DNA of 64,000 bases from Clostridium mobile (GTDB lineage Bacteria > Bacillota > Clostridia > Clostridiales > Clostridiaceae). Of the stretch, positions 54,247-62,352 are shown piece by piece; position 1 is the stretch's first letter; every line of letters begins with the position of its first letter. The notes beneath the pieces were generated by a model. The model was not told the origin of the DNA and made no database searches. It saw only the letters and a program-made list of their open reading frames with translations. Location of the stretch: the NCBI RefSeq assembly GCF_018918285.1, contig NZ_JAHLQF010000004.1, positions 1-64,000 of the forward strand. Direction: 5' to 3'. The position numbers and the translations under genes were made by a program.

Positions 54247-54981
54247 CTACACATTAATCTTTTTTACTAAAACGGAAAATAAATAATCCATTAAGCTTCC
54301 TAAAATTCCCATGCACAAAATTCCAACAATCACAACATCTGACCTTGAAAGCTGTTGTCCATCTAAAATAAGATATCCTAATCCCGATGAAGCCGCCACC
54401 ATTTCTGCTCCTATTATAGCTCTCCAACTATAGCCTATACCTAGCCTCATTCCAACTAATATATTAGGAAGTGCAGAAGGAATTACTATTTTAAAAAATA
54501 TATCCTTTTTAGGGAGATCAAAAATTTTTCCCACTTCAATTAATTTTTTATCACAACTTTCTACACCTTTTATGGTATTTAAGAACACTGGAAAAAATGA
54601 AGCTAATATTATAATTATTATTTTAGATTTTTCCCCAATGCCGAACCATAAAATAAGCATCGGAACTAAAGCTAAAGGCGGAGTGTGCCTTATAAACTCT
54701 AATGCTGGCTTAAAGTAAATATATATTTTCTTATTTACTCCAAATAAAATTCCAAGGGGAACTGCTAAAAGTAGAGTTATAAAAAATCCTGTTAAAACTC
54801 TTATTAAACTGTGCCCTATATGTTTAAATAAAACTCCTGAGGCCATGAGGGTGACTGCGCTTTGGGCTACGGATTTTGGTGAAGGAAGTATATAAGAAGT
54901 CCAATAGTTATTTATACTACCCACATACCATAGAAGAATTATGGCTATAATAAGTATATATCCTTTTAACTTATACCCCAT
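54247..54981 (-). CDS. ABC transporter permease (SsuC/TauC type)
   Basis: A 244-residue membrane protein with about six helices and a BPD_transp_1 EAA loop (IFKIVIPSALPNILVGMRLG in the C-terminal half). N-terminal LWYVGSINNYWTSYILPSP is typical of the SsuC/TauC group. The first codons overlap the end of the upstream hydrogenase-like gene by 11 bp, implying translational coupling. Confidence 0.88.
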   Translation of the reverse strand: MGYKLKGYILIIAIILLWYVGSINNYWTSYILPSPKSVAQSAVTLMASGVLFKHIGHSLIRVLTGFFITLLLAVPLGILFGVNKKIYIYFKPALEFIRHTPPLALVPMLILWFGIGEKSKIIIIILASFFPVFLNTIKGVESCDKKLIEVGKIFDLPKKDIFFKIVIPSALPNILVGMRLGIGYSWRAIIGAEMVAASSGLGYLILDGQQLSRSDVVIVGILCMGILGSLMDYLFSVLVKKINV

Positions 54982-55606
54982 CTCCCCTATTACATCCTCC
55001 TTCGCACAACAGCATCTCTATAAGATTAACTTTTTCCTTTGTTTTCTCTATATTTTCTACCTCTTTTAATATTTCTTCTTCTCCGCTTAACTCTAAAACA
55101 TCTAGATTTAAATCTCTAAAAAACCCAAGTGGGATGGGAGATTCACTACATCTATCTTCCTTTTTTATATGTAAGTTTTCACATATATCATTCCAGGTTT
55201 CAAAAACCACTCCCGTCTTTCCTTCTTTTTTAAATATATTATTTCCCATGTCCTTTAGGCAGTTGCAAGGAGTAGTTATAAAAAGTCTATTATTTTCATC
55301 ACCTTTTATATATAAATCATATAAAGATCTAGCTGTATGAATTAATATTGGCTCTATTTTAGGTATGCAAAATTTACTATGATTTATTTTATCTTCTATG
55401 TATTCAATAGCCGCTGGACATCTTGTATCCAATATTATTTTATCTTCCTTTTCACTACATAAGGTTTTAAATTTATTTTTCACCACATCTATTTGACTAG
55501 GAGGCTCTACCACTTCATAATCTTTTCTTTTTAGCTCTTGTAATAAATTTTCAAATTTAATCCCATACATACTCTTAACAACCGGGTTTATCCAAATATA
55601 ATTCAT
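54971..55606 (-). CDS. Short protein with [FeFe]-hydrogenase H-cluster-like cysteine motifs
   Basis: A 211-residue cytoplasmic protein, first in a Fur-box operon. Three blocks resemble the iron-only hydrogenase large-subunit signatures: DTRCPAAIEYIE (compare TSCCP, C63), TPCNCLKDM (compare MPCxxK, C114) and LCEGGCNRGDG (compare ACPGGC, C201 and C205). All four positions that hold the H-cluster cubane in hydrogenases are Cys, but the proton-relay Cys before C63 is Arg, and there is no ferredoxin domain. It is about 150 residues shorter than a full H domain. I infer an Fe-S protein with a sensory, assembly or accessory role rather than a hydrogenase. The ATG at 55606 is preferred; an upstream ATG at 55618 is possible. 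Confidence 0.7.
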   Translation of the reverse strand: MNYIWINPVVKSMYGIKFENLLQELKRKDYEVVEPPSQIDVVKNKFKTLCSEKEDKIILDTRCPAAIEYIEDKINHSKFCIPKIEPILIHTARSLYDLYIKGDENNRLFITTPCNCLKDMGNNIFKKEGKTGVVFETWNDICENLHIKKEDRCSESPIPLGFFRDLNLDVLELSGEEEILKEVENIEKTKEKVNLIEMLLCEGGCNRGDGV

Positions 55607-55952
55607 AATCAATTTCATCCTTTAAATCTTTTATTTTACCTAATAAATTAAATAATTTTATATTACTGATAATGATTATCAATATCATTAATATCTGTTA
55701 CATTTTATCAATTATATTAGAGTAAGTCAATATATCAACAGTCCATTCTTTACTTTATTTCATATTTTATCACTATATTCCTCTTTCTCCCCCATAATAT
55801 ATTAAATTTTGCTAATTTTTTATACAGATATAGCTTGATAATATAATTTTTAAGAAATTATTAAGAAATTGGACAAATTCCTTTAATAAAATCTCTATAA
55901 ATCTTTGGTATAATTAATAAATATATGAAACTAATACGAGGTAAGTGATGCT
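55607..55952. other. Divergent intergenic region with the Fur box
   Basis: About 346 AT-rich bases between the Fur-box operon (minus) and the glucosaminidase gene (plus). It holds the Fur box (55667-55681) with a TATAAA-like -10 (55662-55657) next to it. No gene was seen. Confidence 0.6.
55667..55681 (+). promoter_or_regulatory. Fur box (perfect 7-1-7 inverted repeat)
   Basis: TGATAAT-G-ATTATCA exactly matches the 7-1-7 Fur consensus. It lies about 60 bp upstream of the hydrogenase-like gene and just upstream of a TATAAA-like -10 on the minus strand (55662-55657), the position expected for iron-dependent repression of the operon. Confidence 0.85.
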
Positions 55953-56867
55953 ATGAGAAAACTAAAAAGATTATTTAGAACAATATTTTTTATGATATTT
56001 ATAGTGGCTATGTTTAAAGTCCTACATAATTTTAATTTAAACAAAGATGTGCTCCCTACATCTGCTATGAGAATTTATATTAAAGCTTGCGATGAAGTAA
56101 GCGAAGATAAACTTCAAGTAAATTGGAAATATGTAGCCGCATTAGATTCCTTGCGTATAAATAATGACTTTTCAAAGGCAAATATAGAGGATGCAAAGAG
56201 AATAGCTGATGAATTTTTAGAAGTAAATACTTCAGAGAATAAATTTAAGAATTCTAAATATAAATTGTTAAGCTTTGATGAAGTTATAAACAAATTTTCC
56301 TATACCAATAAAGAACAAGAGAAAATTTATAAATTTTTAGATAAGCTAAATGATAAATATTTAGTTCAGGTAGATGAAAGTAAAAAAGCTTTCATAGAGG
56401 AATTGACTCCTACAGCTATAGACATATATAAAAATTATGATATTCTTCCCTCTATAGCAATTGGACAAGCCATTATAGAATCTAATTGGGGTAATTCTAC
56501 TCTTTCTGCTGAACATAATAATTTATTCGGCATAAAGTCTACTAAATCGTGGAAAGGTAAAACTGTAGATATGAAAACTTCTGAAAACTATGATGATACC
56601 ATAGTTGCTACATTTAGAGCATATGATTCTCAAAAAGATTCCTTAGCTGATTATGCTCAATTCCTTAAAAATAATCAGCGATACAAAGAAAATGGAGTTT
56701 TCAATGCTGTTGATTACATAAATCAAGCTAAAGCAATTGATAAAGCAGGGTATAGCACAAAAAAAGATGAAACTGGAAAAAACATGTATGCAGACCTTCT
56801 CATACAAATTATAAAGGAATATAATTTACAGCTTATCGATAGTAAGGTTCAACAAGAATCTTTTTAA
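55953..56867 (+). CDS. Membrane-anchored glucosaminidase (LytG/Bax-like)
   Basis: A 304-residue protein: N-terminal transmembrane anchor (about 9-25), an unrecognised helical region (about 30-140), then an N-acetylglucosaminidase domain (glycosyl hydrolase 73-like). The catalytic Glu is E176 in AIGQAIIESNWGNSTLS, followed by NNLFGIKS and the FRAYDSQKDSLADYAQFL motif. It cuts peptidoglycan between GlcNAc and MurNAc. Ribosome site GAGGTAAG. It faces away from the Fur-box operon and is followed by repeat unit III. Confidence 0.88.
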   Translation: MRKLKRLFRTIFFMIFIVAMFKVLHNFNLNKDVLPTSAMRIYIKACDEVSEDKLQVNWKYVAALDSLRINNDFSKANIEDAKRIADEFLEVNTSENKFKNSKYKLLSFDEVINKFSYTNKEQEKIYKFLDKLNDKYLVQVDESKKAFIEELTPTAIDIYKNYDILPSIAIGQAIIESNWGNSTLSAEHNNLFGIKSTKSWKGKTVDMKTSENYDDTIVATFRAYDSQKDSLADYAQFLKNNQRYKENGVFNAVDYINQAKAIDKAGYSTKKDETGKNMYADLLIQIIKEYNLQLIDSKVQQESF

Positions 56868-56977
56868 GTACATATTTATTATTAAAAAATTTAAGAGGCT
56901 ATCCATATAAACATATATTTATGAAATGTTTTTTACATTTATAAATTCCTACAAAAATAATTTAGTTTTACAAATAG

Positions 56978-57044
56978 AGAGCTAAATATATAGTGAAGAC
57001 GCTCCAATAAAAAGTCGCTATTTCACTATATACTTAGCTCTTTT
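56978..57044. repeat. Hairpin repeat, type A, copy 4
   Basis: Begins AGAGCTAAATATATAGTGAAG, ends with TACTTAGCTCTTTT. Compared with copy 3 the stem pair TATGTAG/CTACATA is TATATAG/CTATATA: a compensatory change. It may terminate the glucosaminidase transcript. Confidence 0.85.
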
Positions 57045-57118
57045 ATAGTTTAAAAATATATTTTCAAATTTATATTATGACAGTTTAGTCTCTTAAATAG
57101 TTACTTTTACAATTTCAT

Positions 57119-57191
57119 CGTGTAAAACTTAAAAATAATATGTGATGCGCCCTTATGCATTTGAGCAAGATCTAGAGATTCTTAATTTATT
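57119..57191. repeat. Repeat block C, copy 3
   Basis: Shares AAAACTTAAAAAT, TGTGATGCGC, TGCATTTGAGCAAGAT and ATTCTTAATTTA with copies 1 and 2. Confidence 0.8.
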
Positions 57192-57415
57192 TTAGAACTT
57201 CTCATTATATTAAAATAGTATAAGAAACATTATGTAGCATTTTTTATTTTTTGTACCCTTAAGTTGTTTTCTTAAATATAGATTTTAGAAATAATAATTA
57301 TCATTTAATAATTATTCCAAAATTGTATAGCATAAGTGAAAATTTTGTAGTATAATTTTGTAACAAGTAGAATATGGTGGAATTATATTCGGAAATGACG
57401 AAGGGGGATTATTAC

Positions 57416-59107
57416 ATGAAAGATATAAATAAAGGTACTATGAAAATTAAAACAAAATTATTTTTAGTGTTAATTTTAGTAACTGCACTTATTTTATCAA
57501 TAATTGCTACTAATTTTTATACACTCTCAAAATTAAATGGAGATGCTGCTGCTATAAACTTATCGGGCAGTGAAAGAATGAGAAGTTATAAGTTAGCCTA
57601 TATTACTAACCTATACATATACGAAACAGATTCTACAAAAAAATCTCAATTAAAGGAAGATATATTAAAAGAAATAAATACATTTGATAAGATATTAATT
57701 GGTTTAGAAAAGGGAGATAAGGAATTAAATTTAATTCCAGTACAGGATGAACACAGCATTGAAAAGCTAAACTCCATTAATAGTAAGTGGAGCAAAATGA
57801 AAGAAACCTATAATTCAATTATCAATACAGAAGATATAAATTTACAAAAAAATAATTCTCAATACATAATTGAAAATGTTAATGATGTTGTAGGAGAAGT
57901 TAATGAATTAGTAAATAATCTTGATGATATTTCAGCTAAAAAAGTAACTTTCTCTAAAAACATTAGTATTGTATTTTTCTTACTTGCATTGGGTATCTTG
58001 CTATTTATCTTTAGATTCATAATAAATACTATAATAATGCCAATTGAAAATATAAAAAACAACATGAAAGATATAGCCTCCGGAGAGGGAGACCTAACAA
58101 AAAGAATACTTATAAAGAGCAATGATGAAATAGGAGAATTAGCCTTATGGTTTAATTCCTTTGTGGAAAATATTCATACTATAGTGTCTAACGTGGTTAT
58201 AACTACAAAAAATACAAAGGAAACTTCAGAGCAAATATCAGCCATAGCTATTCAAAACACGGAAGCTACTGAAACCATCTCCTTATCTGCACAAAGTGTT
58301 TCCACTGGAAGCAATACGCAAACTAATGAGGTTGAAAACTTGTTTTCTAAAGTAGAAGAGGTAACAAATGAAATTAAAGAAATAAATACTATAATAAAAA
58401 ATGTAGCGGGTAACTCAAAGCAATCAGAGCAGGAAGCTTTAAATGGAAATGATAAAATTGTAGAAACGAAGGAGCAACTAGATTTAGTAAGAGAAACCAT
58501 AAATGAAATGGATGGAAAAATGACATTATTGGATACTAACTCAAAGGAAATAAGTAAAATAATTGAGCTTATAACTAATATCTCCAGTCAAACTAATTTA
58601 CTTGCCCTCAACGCTTCCATAGAGGCAGCAAGAGCTGGTGAGCTTGGTAAAGGATTTGCTGTAGTTGCTGAAGAAGTAAGAAAACTTGCTGATGAAACAG
58701 AAGATGCAGCAAGACAAATAGTACCTTTTATCAAAGAAGTTCAAGGAAATGTGTATTCTATAAAAGACAACATGTTAGAAGTTATAAAGGAATTAGATAA
58801 AGAATTCGCCGTATTGAATGAAACCATAGATACTCTACATGTTATACTAGAAGGAAGCAAAAATACTGCTTTAGGAATAGATAGTGCAAAAGGTATAATG
58901 ATGAATTTAGATAACAACCTTGAAAATATAAAAGAAATATTTATAGATATAATGAATATAACAAGAGAAAATTCAGCAAATATGCAAAATGTAGCTGCAG
59001 CCGCAGAAGAGCAATCTGCCTCTTCAGAGGAAATGTCTTCTTCTATAGACAACTTGTTTTCTATGATTTTAGATTTACATAATAAAGTATCTGGTTTTAG
59101 GGTATGA
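57416..59107 (+). CDS. Methyl-accepting chemotaxis protein with PilJ/NarX-type sensor
   Basis: A 563-residue chemoreceptor: transmembrane helix 1 (about 13-31), an extracellular sensor with the [20 protein letters not shown] motif of type IV pili/nitrate-sensor (PilJ N-terminal-like) domains (about 35-190), transmembrane helix 2 (about 195-215), HAMP, and the signalling tip [21 protein letters not shown]. Start ATG at 57416 behind AAGGGGG; an upstream in-frame ATG is not preceded by a good site. A terminator follows. Confidence 0.92.
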   Translation: MKDINKGTMKIKTKLFLVLILVTALILSIIATNFYTLSKLNGDAAAINLSGSERMRSYKLAYITNLYIYETDSTKKSQLKEDILKEINTFDKILIGLEKGDKELNLIPVQDEHSIEKLNSINSKWSKMKETYNSIINTEDINLQKNNSQYIIENVNDVVGEVNELVNNLDDISAKKVTFSKNISIVFFLLALGILLFIFRFIINTIIMPIENIKNNMKDIASGEGDLTKRILIKSNDEIGELALWFNSFVENIHTIVSNVVITTKNTKETSEQISAIAIQNTEATETISLSAQSVSTGSNTQTNEVENLFSKVEEVTNEIKEINTIIKNVAGNSKQSEQEALNGNDKIVETKEQLDLVRETINEMDGKMTLLDTNSKEISKIIELITNISSQTNLLALNASIEAARAGELGKGFAVVAEEVRKLADETEDAARQIVPFIKEVQGNVYSIKDNMLEVIKELDKEFAVLNETIDTLHVILEGSKNTALGIDSAKGIMMNLDNNLENIKEIFIDIMNITRENSANMQNVAAAAEEQSASSEEMSSSIDNLFSMILDLHNKVSGFRV

Positions 59108-59110
59108 AAG

Positions 59111-59147
59111 GAGCTGAGCATTTAATGCTCAGCTCTTAGTTTTTAAG
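59111..59147 (+). terminator. Terminator of the PilJ-type chemoreceptor gene
   Basis: GAGCTGAGCATT pairs with AATGCTCAGCTC around a very short loop, followed by TTAGTTTTTAAG; begins 4 bases after the stop. Confidence 0.8.
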
Positions 59148-59199
59148 CTTTTAGCTTTTTAATTTAATTATATTTTAAAGCATTATATTTTTTGAGTAT

Positions 59200-59616
59200 T
59201 TAAGCAGATTCTACATTTTTATCTTTACGCTTATAAAATATTCCCCCTACTGCTGCAAATACAACTAAAACTCCACCGATTTTAATCCATTTAGAACCTT
59301 TATGGTGGTGACTTACTTCTTCTCCTACTTTCCACTTAACTGTATGTCCCATTCCATCATCTGCAACAATATAGGCTACACCGGAATTCTTATCGTATTT
59401 AAACTGTCCATTTTCATCTAGTTTTCCTCTTTCAATTTCTTTGTCATTAGCATCGTATAATATTATTTGAGTTTTTTCTGAAAAGCTTCCATCATCATAA
59501 TGAACTTTTATAATTCCATCTTCCACTGGCTCTATAGCTATCTTATGAGCATAAACAGGTGTAGTGAATAATAATAACATAATACTTACAAGAAAAAACA
59601 TTTTTAAATTCTTCAT
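59200..59616 (-). CDS. NikL/CbiL-like accessory protein of an ECF metal transporter
   Basis: A 138-residue protein: signal peptide (about 1-23, ending VYA), then an extracellular beta domain beginning HKIAIEPVEDGIIKVHYDDG with an Ig/CarboxypepD_reg-like pattern, a histidine cluster (SHHHKG) and a C-terminal transmembrane helix (about 112-128). This is the layout of NikL/CbiL-type components, which stand in for CbiN/NikN in some CbiMQO or NikMQO systems. It follows cbiO by 49 bp and is the last gene of the riboswitch-controlled operon. Confidence 0.7.
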   Translation of the reverse strand: MKNLKMFFLVSIMLLLFTTPVYAHKIAIEPVEDGIIKVHYDDGSFSEKTQIILYDANDKEIERGKLDENGQFKYDKNSGVAYIVADDGMGHTVKWKVGEEVSHHHKGSKWIKIGGVLVVFAAVGGIFYKRKDKNVESA

Positions 59617-59665
59617 AATTTAAATTTCCTCCTAATTTCTTATGATGCAGCACATGCTATACAAA

Positions 59666-60475
59666 TTAATTTTCTTTTTTAAAAAGTTTTGTTAATAATT
59701 CTTTTGCTTTATTTATGTTTTTAGGCCTCATAGAAGTATTAGAAAAAACTTCATATAAGTTAGGAGTTTTCAATTTTGCTTCCTCCATCAAAATCTCATC
59801 TTCTAATAGATCTATAGATCCCTCAGCCAAGACTTTGCCCTCTTTTAAAATAATACATTCATCTGCCCAACTATAGGCAATATCCACATCATGAGTAGTA
59901 ATAATCAGGGTCCGTCCCTTACTATTTAGCTTTTCTAGAATGTATATAAATTGCTGTAATGAATATGGATCTAGCCCTGAAAATGGTTCATCAAATATCA
60001 TAATCTCTGGCTCCATAGCTAGAACTCCTGCTATAGCAACCTTCTTTTTTTGTCCAAGACTTAGGTTATAGGGTTGACGATGTTTTAAATCTTCAATACC
60101 TATCAAGCTTAATGCATTTTCAACAGCTTTTTCTACTTCCTCTTCTTTGTAACCTAAATTTCTAGGCCCAAAGGCTACATCTTCATATACAGTAGTAGAA
60201 AATAATTGGTCATCTGGATTATCAAATACAATCCCCAGAATTTTTCTAATATCATATAGACTTTCTTTGCAAACAGAAGTTCCTTTAATTTTAATAGAAC
60301 CCTTCTGTGGCAAAATCAACCCATTGAAATGCTGTAATAAAGTAGATTTACCGCTACCATTAGCTCCTAATATAGCTATCTTCCTTTGCTCTTTTATATT
60401 AATCGATATATCTTGCAATGCAATAGTTTCATGTGTGTAAGCATAACTTAAATTTTTAATTTCTACTATATCCAT
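59666..60475 (-). CDS. cbiO: ECF transporter ATP-binding protein CbiO
   Basis: A 269-residue ABC ATPase: Walker A GANGSGKST (about 35-43), Q-loop VFDNPDDQLF (the ECF-type), signature LSLGQKKKVAIAGVL, Walker B IMIFDEPFSGLDP and switch TTHDVDIA. The Q-loop with NPDDQ is typical of ECF ATPases. The start ATG at 60475 overlaps the cbiQ stop (TAATG) by one base, so translation is coupled; a GTG four codons upstream is less likely. It drives metal import with CbiM and CbiQ. Confidence 0.93.
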   Translation of the reverse strand: MDIVEIKNLSYAYTHETIALQDISINIKEQRKIAILGANGSGKSTLLQHFNGLILPQKGSIKIKGTSVCKESLYDIRKILGIVFDNPDDQLFSTTVYEDVAFGPRNLGYKEEEVEKAVENALSLIGIEDLKHRQPYNLSLGQKKKVAIAGVLAMEPEIMIFDEPFSGLDPYSLQQFIYILEKLNSKGRTLIITTHDVDIAYSWADECIILKEGKVLAEGSIDLLEDEILMEEAKLKTPNLYEVFSNTSMRPKNINKAKELLTKLFKKEN

Positions 60476-61230
60476 TAGAACCACCACTTTTCAATAATAT
60501 GTAGTAAAATTACGCTGCTTATAAAAAGAACAGATTTTAATATATCAATTATTGTAATGCTCTTTGGTTTTGATGTGGGCATCTTTCCATTAAATCCTCG
60601 CGAAGCCATAGCTCTATATACCTTTTCTGAAGTATCAATAGATTTCACTAACATTCCTCCCATGATTTCCCCATAAACCTTAAAGGAGTTTTTATGAAAT
60701 CTCGGTTGAAATAATCTTGATTTTAAAGATTTATAAAATTGGCTAAGTCTTTCACTGAGTATGAACACATAGCGCCAAGATAAAAAAATGATTGAAATAA
60801 AAGAGCTCGGCAATTTCATATGAGCCAGACCATTTAATAGCGCAGGTACAGGTTGACTAAAAAACATAATAAACATAATAAATAAAGCATTTAAGCTCTT
60901 AAAAATTAATAATAAAGCTAGTGTCTTTCTCTCCTGAGTTGGCGGAATTCCTCCACCTATCATTATAGGCAAGGACATTAAAAGTAAAAAAGGTAGAAAA
61001 CATACTACTCTTATGACAATTTGTTTAATAGAAACTCCCATGGACAGTACAATTGCTGTTAAAATAGCAAAAGATAATATTAACAATAAAGGTGTTTTTA
61101 GAAAAACTAAGGTAAAAACCATTATTATACATGAAATAGTCTTTGTTCTTGATTCCCAATGATGAATCCAAGAGTCTTTTGTTGTAGTTGGTATAGCGTT
61201 TTTTATTGATGGTATAGACTTTAATGTCAT
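60475..61230 (-). CDS. cbiQ: ECF transporter transmembrane protein CbiQ (T component)
   Basis: A 251-residue membrane protein with about five helices. The T-component coupling motifs are in the C-terminal cytoplasmic region: AMASRGFNGKMP matches the conserved A-R-G pattern. The N-terminal tail includes HHWESRTK. It links the ATPase to the CbiM substrate-capture subunit. It overlaps cbiO by one base and follows cbiM after 13 bp. Confidence 0.9.
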   Translation of the reverse strand: MTLKSIPSIKNAIPTTTKDSWIHHWESRTKTISCIIMVFTLVFLKTPLLLILSFAILTAIVLSMGVSIKQIVIRVVCFLPFLLLMSLPIMIGGGIPPTQERKTLALLLIFKSLNALFIMFIMFFSQPVPALLNGLAHMKLPSSFISIIFLSWRYVFILSERLSQFYKSLKSRLFQPRFHKNSFKVYGEIMGGMLVKSIDTSEKVYRAMASRGFNGKMPTSKPKSITIIDILKSVLFISSVILLHIIEKWWF

Positions 61231-61243
61231 AAGAGAACTCCTT

Positions 61244-61870
61244 TTATAAATTTAAATTTTCTACATAGGTTTCTAAAACCTTAGGCCTTACGCGATATAT
61301 AAAACTTATGGTAATTGCCGTAATAAAACTTTCTAAAATAGCTAGAGGCAAATGCCCTAAAACTAGCACATTAATAACTGAAAAAAATCCTTCACTATAT
61401 GTGTTATTAGTAAAAAATAATACAGTTACTAAAATCAAAACAGTAACTAATACAGATAATGCACCTACTAAAGCCGCACTAAGAGTAATTGATTTCTTTT
61501 TCCTCATGCATTTAGAAAATACTTTGTAAGCAACAATGGCTGGCAACCCTACCATTATGGTATTCATACCCAGGGTAGTCAGCCCACCATGTTGAAATAT
61601 GACGGCTTGGAGTAAAAGGCCTATAAATACTGCAATTGTACTTCGCTTACCTAAAATAATCCCTAAAAGTCCTCCTAATAAAGGATGCACTGAACTAGGC
61701 CCTACTGGAAAACTTATAAGAGCAAATGTAAAAAAAGTCGCTGTCATAAGGCTAATTTTAGGAATTTCCTCTTCTTTTATATTTCTAAATGAGTTAACTA
61801 CCATCCCACCTGCTACTACTGATGTAACTGCAACTGCTGGTAAATTTAAAACACCATCGGACAAGTGCAT
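61244..61870 (-). CDS. cbiM: ECF metal transporter substrate-capture protein CbiM/NikM
   Basis: A 208-residue membrane protein with about six helices. The N-terminal MHLSDG is the metal-binding start of CbiM/NikM proteins, where His2 coordinates the metal. VGPSSVHPLLGG and FQHGGLTTLGMNT are family motifs with further ligand histidines. The first gene of the operon, with GGAGGGG before the ATG. Control by a B12 riboswitch points to Co(II) for corrin synthesis, although the NikL-like partner is more often seen with Ni. Confidence 0.92.
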   Translation of the reverse strand: MHLSDGVLNLPAVAVTSVVAGGMVVNSFRNIKEEEIPKISLMTATFFTFALISFPVGPSSVHPLLGGLLGIILGKRSTIAVFIGLLLQAVIFQHGGLTTLGMNTIMVGLPAIVAYKVFSKCMRKKKSITLSAALVGALSVLVTVLILVTVLFFTNNTYSEGFFSVINVLVLGHLPLAILESFITAITISFIYRVRPKVLETYVENLNL

Positions 61871-61906
61871 AATAATCCCCTCCTTTCTTATTTCTTCTCA
61901 TTAAAA

Positions 61907-61933
61907 ATAGCCTATACTCACTGTATAGGCTAT
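61907..61933 (-). terminator. Riboswitch expression-platform terminator
   Basis: ATAGCCTATAC (61907-61917) pairs with GTATAGGCTAT (61923-61933), 11-bp perfect stem, followed on the minus strand by TTTTT. It sits between the cobalamin aptamer and cbiM, so B12 binding would favour this terminator. Confidence 0.88.
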
Positions 61934-62037
61934 AAAAATACTGCTTGTCTATAATTAATTATGATTTTAATAAATCGCTTTAAAACAAGTCAACGTATTT
62001 TTAATTCATACACCGTGAATAAAAAACACTAGAAATT

Positions 62038-62190
62038 ATAGAAGCAGGTCTCCTGACTTAGGTTCAACGTTATTTTATACCTTCCCAGATAATATCTAGT
62101 GGCAATTTGAAAATAACTTCCCATTACAGTGGCGGGACCGTGTTGGATTTTCACCAACTTCCCTTTTAATTTATAAATAAAACTTCTATA
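62038..62190 (-). promoter_or_regulatory. Cobalamin (B12) riboswitch aptamer
   Basis: On the minus strand the aptamer reads, in order, a P1 left arm (ATAGAAG, at 62189-62183), a GGTGAAAATCC loop, CACGGTCCCGCCACTGT, a second GCCACT, GGGAAGG, CCTAAGTCAGGAGACC, and the P1 right arm (CTTCTAT, 62044-62038). These are the conserved blocks of the cobalamin riboswitch, including the B12 box. It controls the ECF transporter operon through the downstream terminator, lowering transport when B12 is plentiful. Confidence 0.95.
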
Positions 62191-62352
62191 AAACTATTTC
62201 ATTTGCGTTCAGTATAACATCCATTTAATACAAAATCAACCTTATTTGTATAATTAATCATATAATAAATTTTATTATATCTCACAATTACAGTACTAAC
62301 TATAGAATAAAAACAAGCAACAATAAATATTTAAGTGATTATATGGAAAGCT

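Larger units (their letters stand above)
56868..57415. other. Intergenic region with composite noncoding repeat unit III
   Basis: About 548 bases between the glucosaminidase and a chemoreceptor gene, same direction. It contains hairpin A4 (56978-57044), a stretch shared with 49911-49976 (57049-57118) and block C copy 3 (57119-57191). Here hairpin B is missing. The last 200 bases form the chemoreceptor promoter region. Confidence 0.75.

Noticed and set aside
59876-59896. REP-like GGGTCCGTCCCTT in cbiO
   Set aside because: It encodes the conserved G-R-T-L-I-I-T-T-H-D region of ABC ATPases and lacks the TCA/TGA extension of true REPs.
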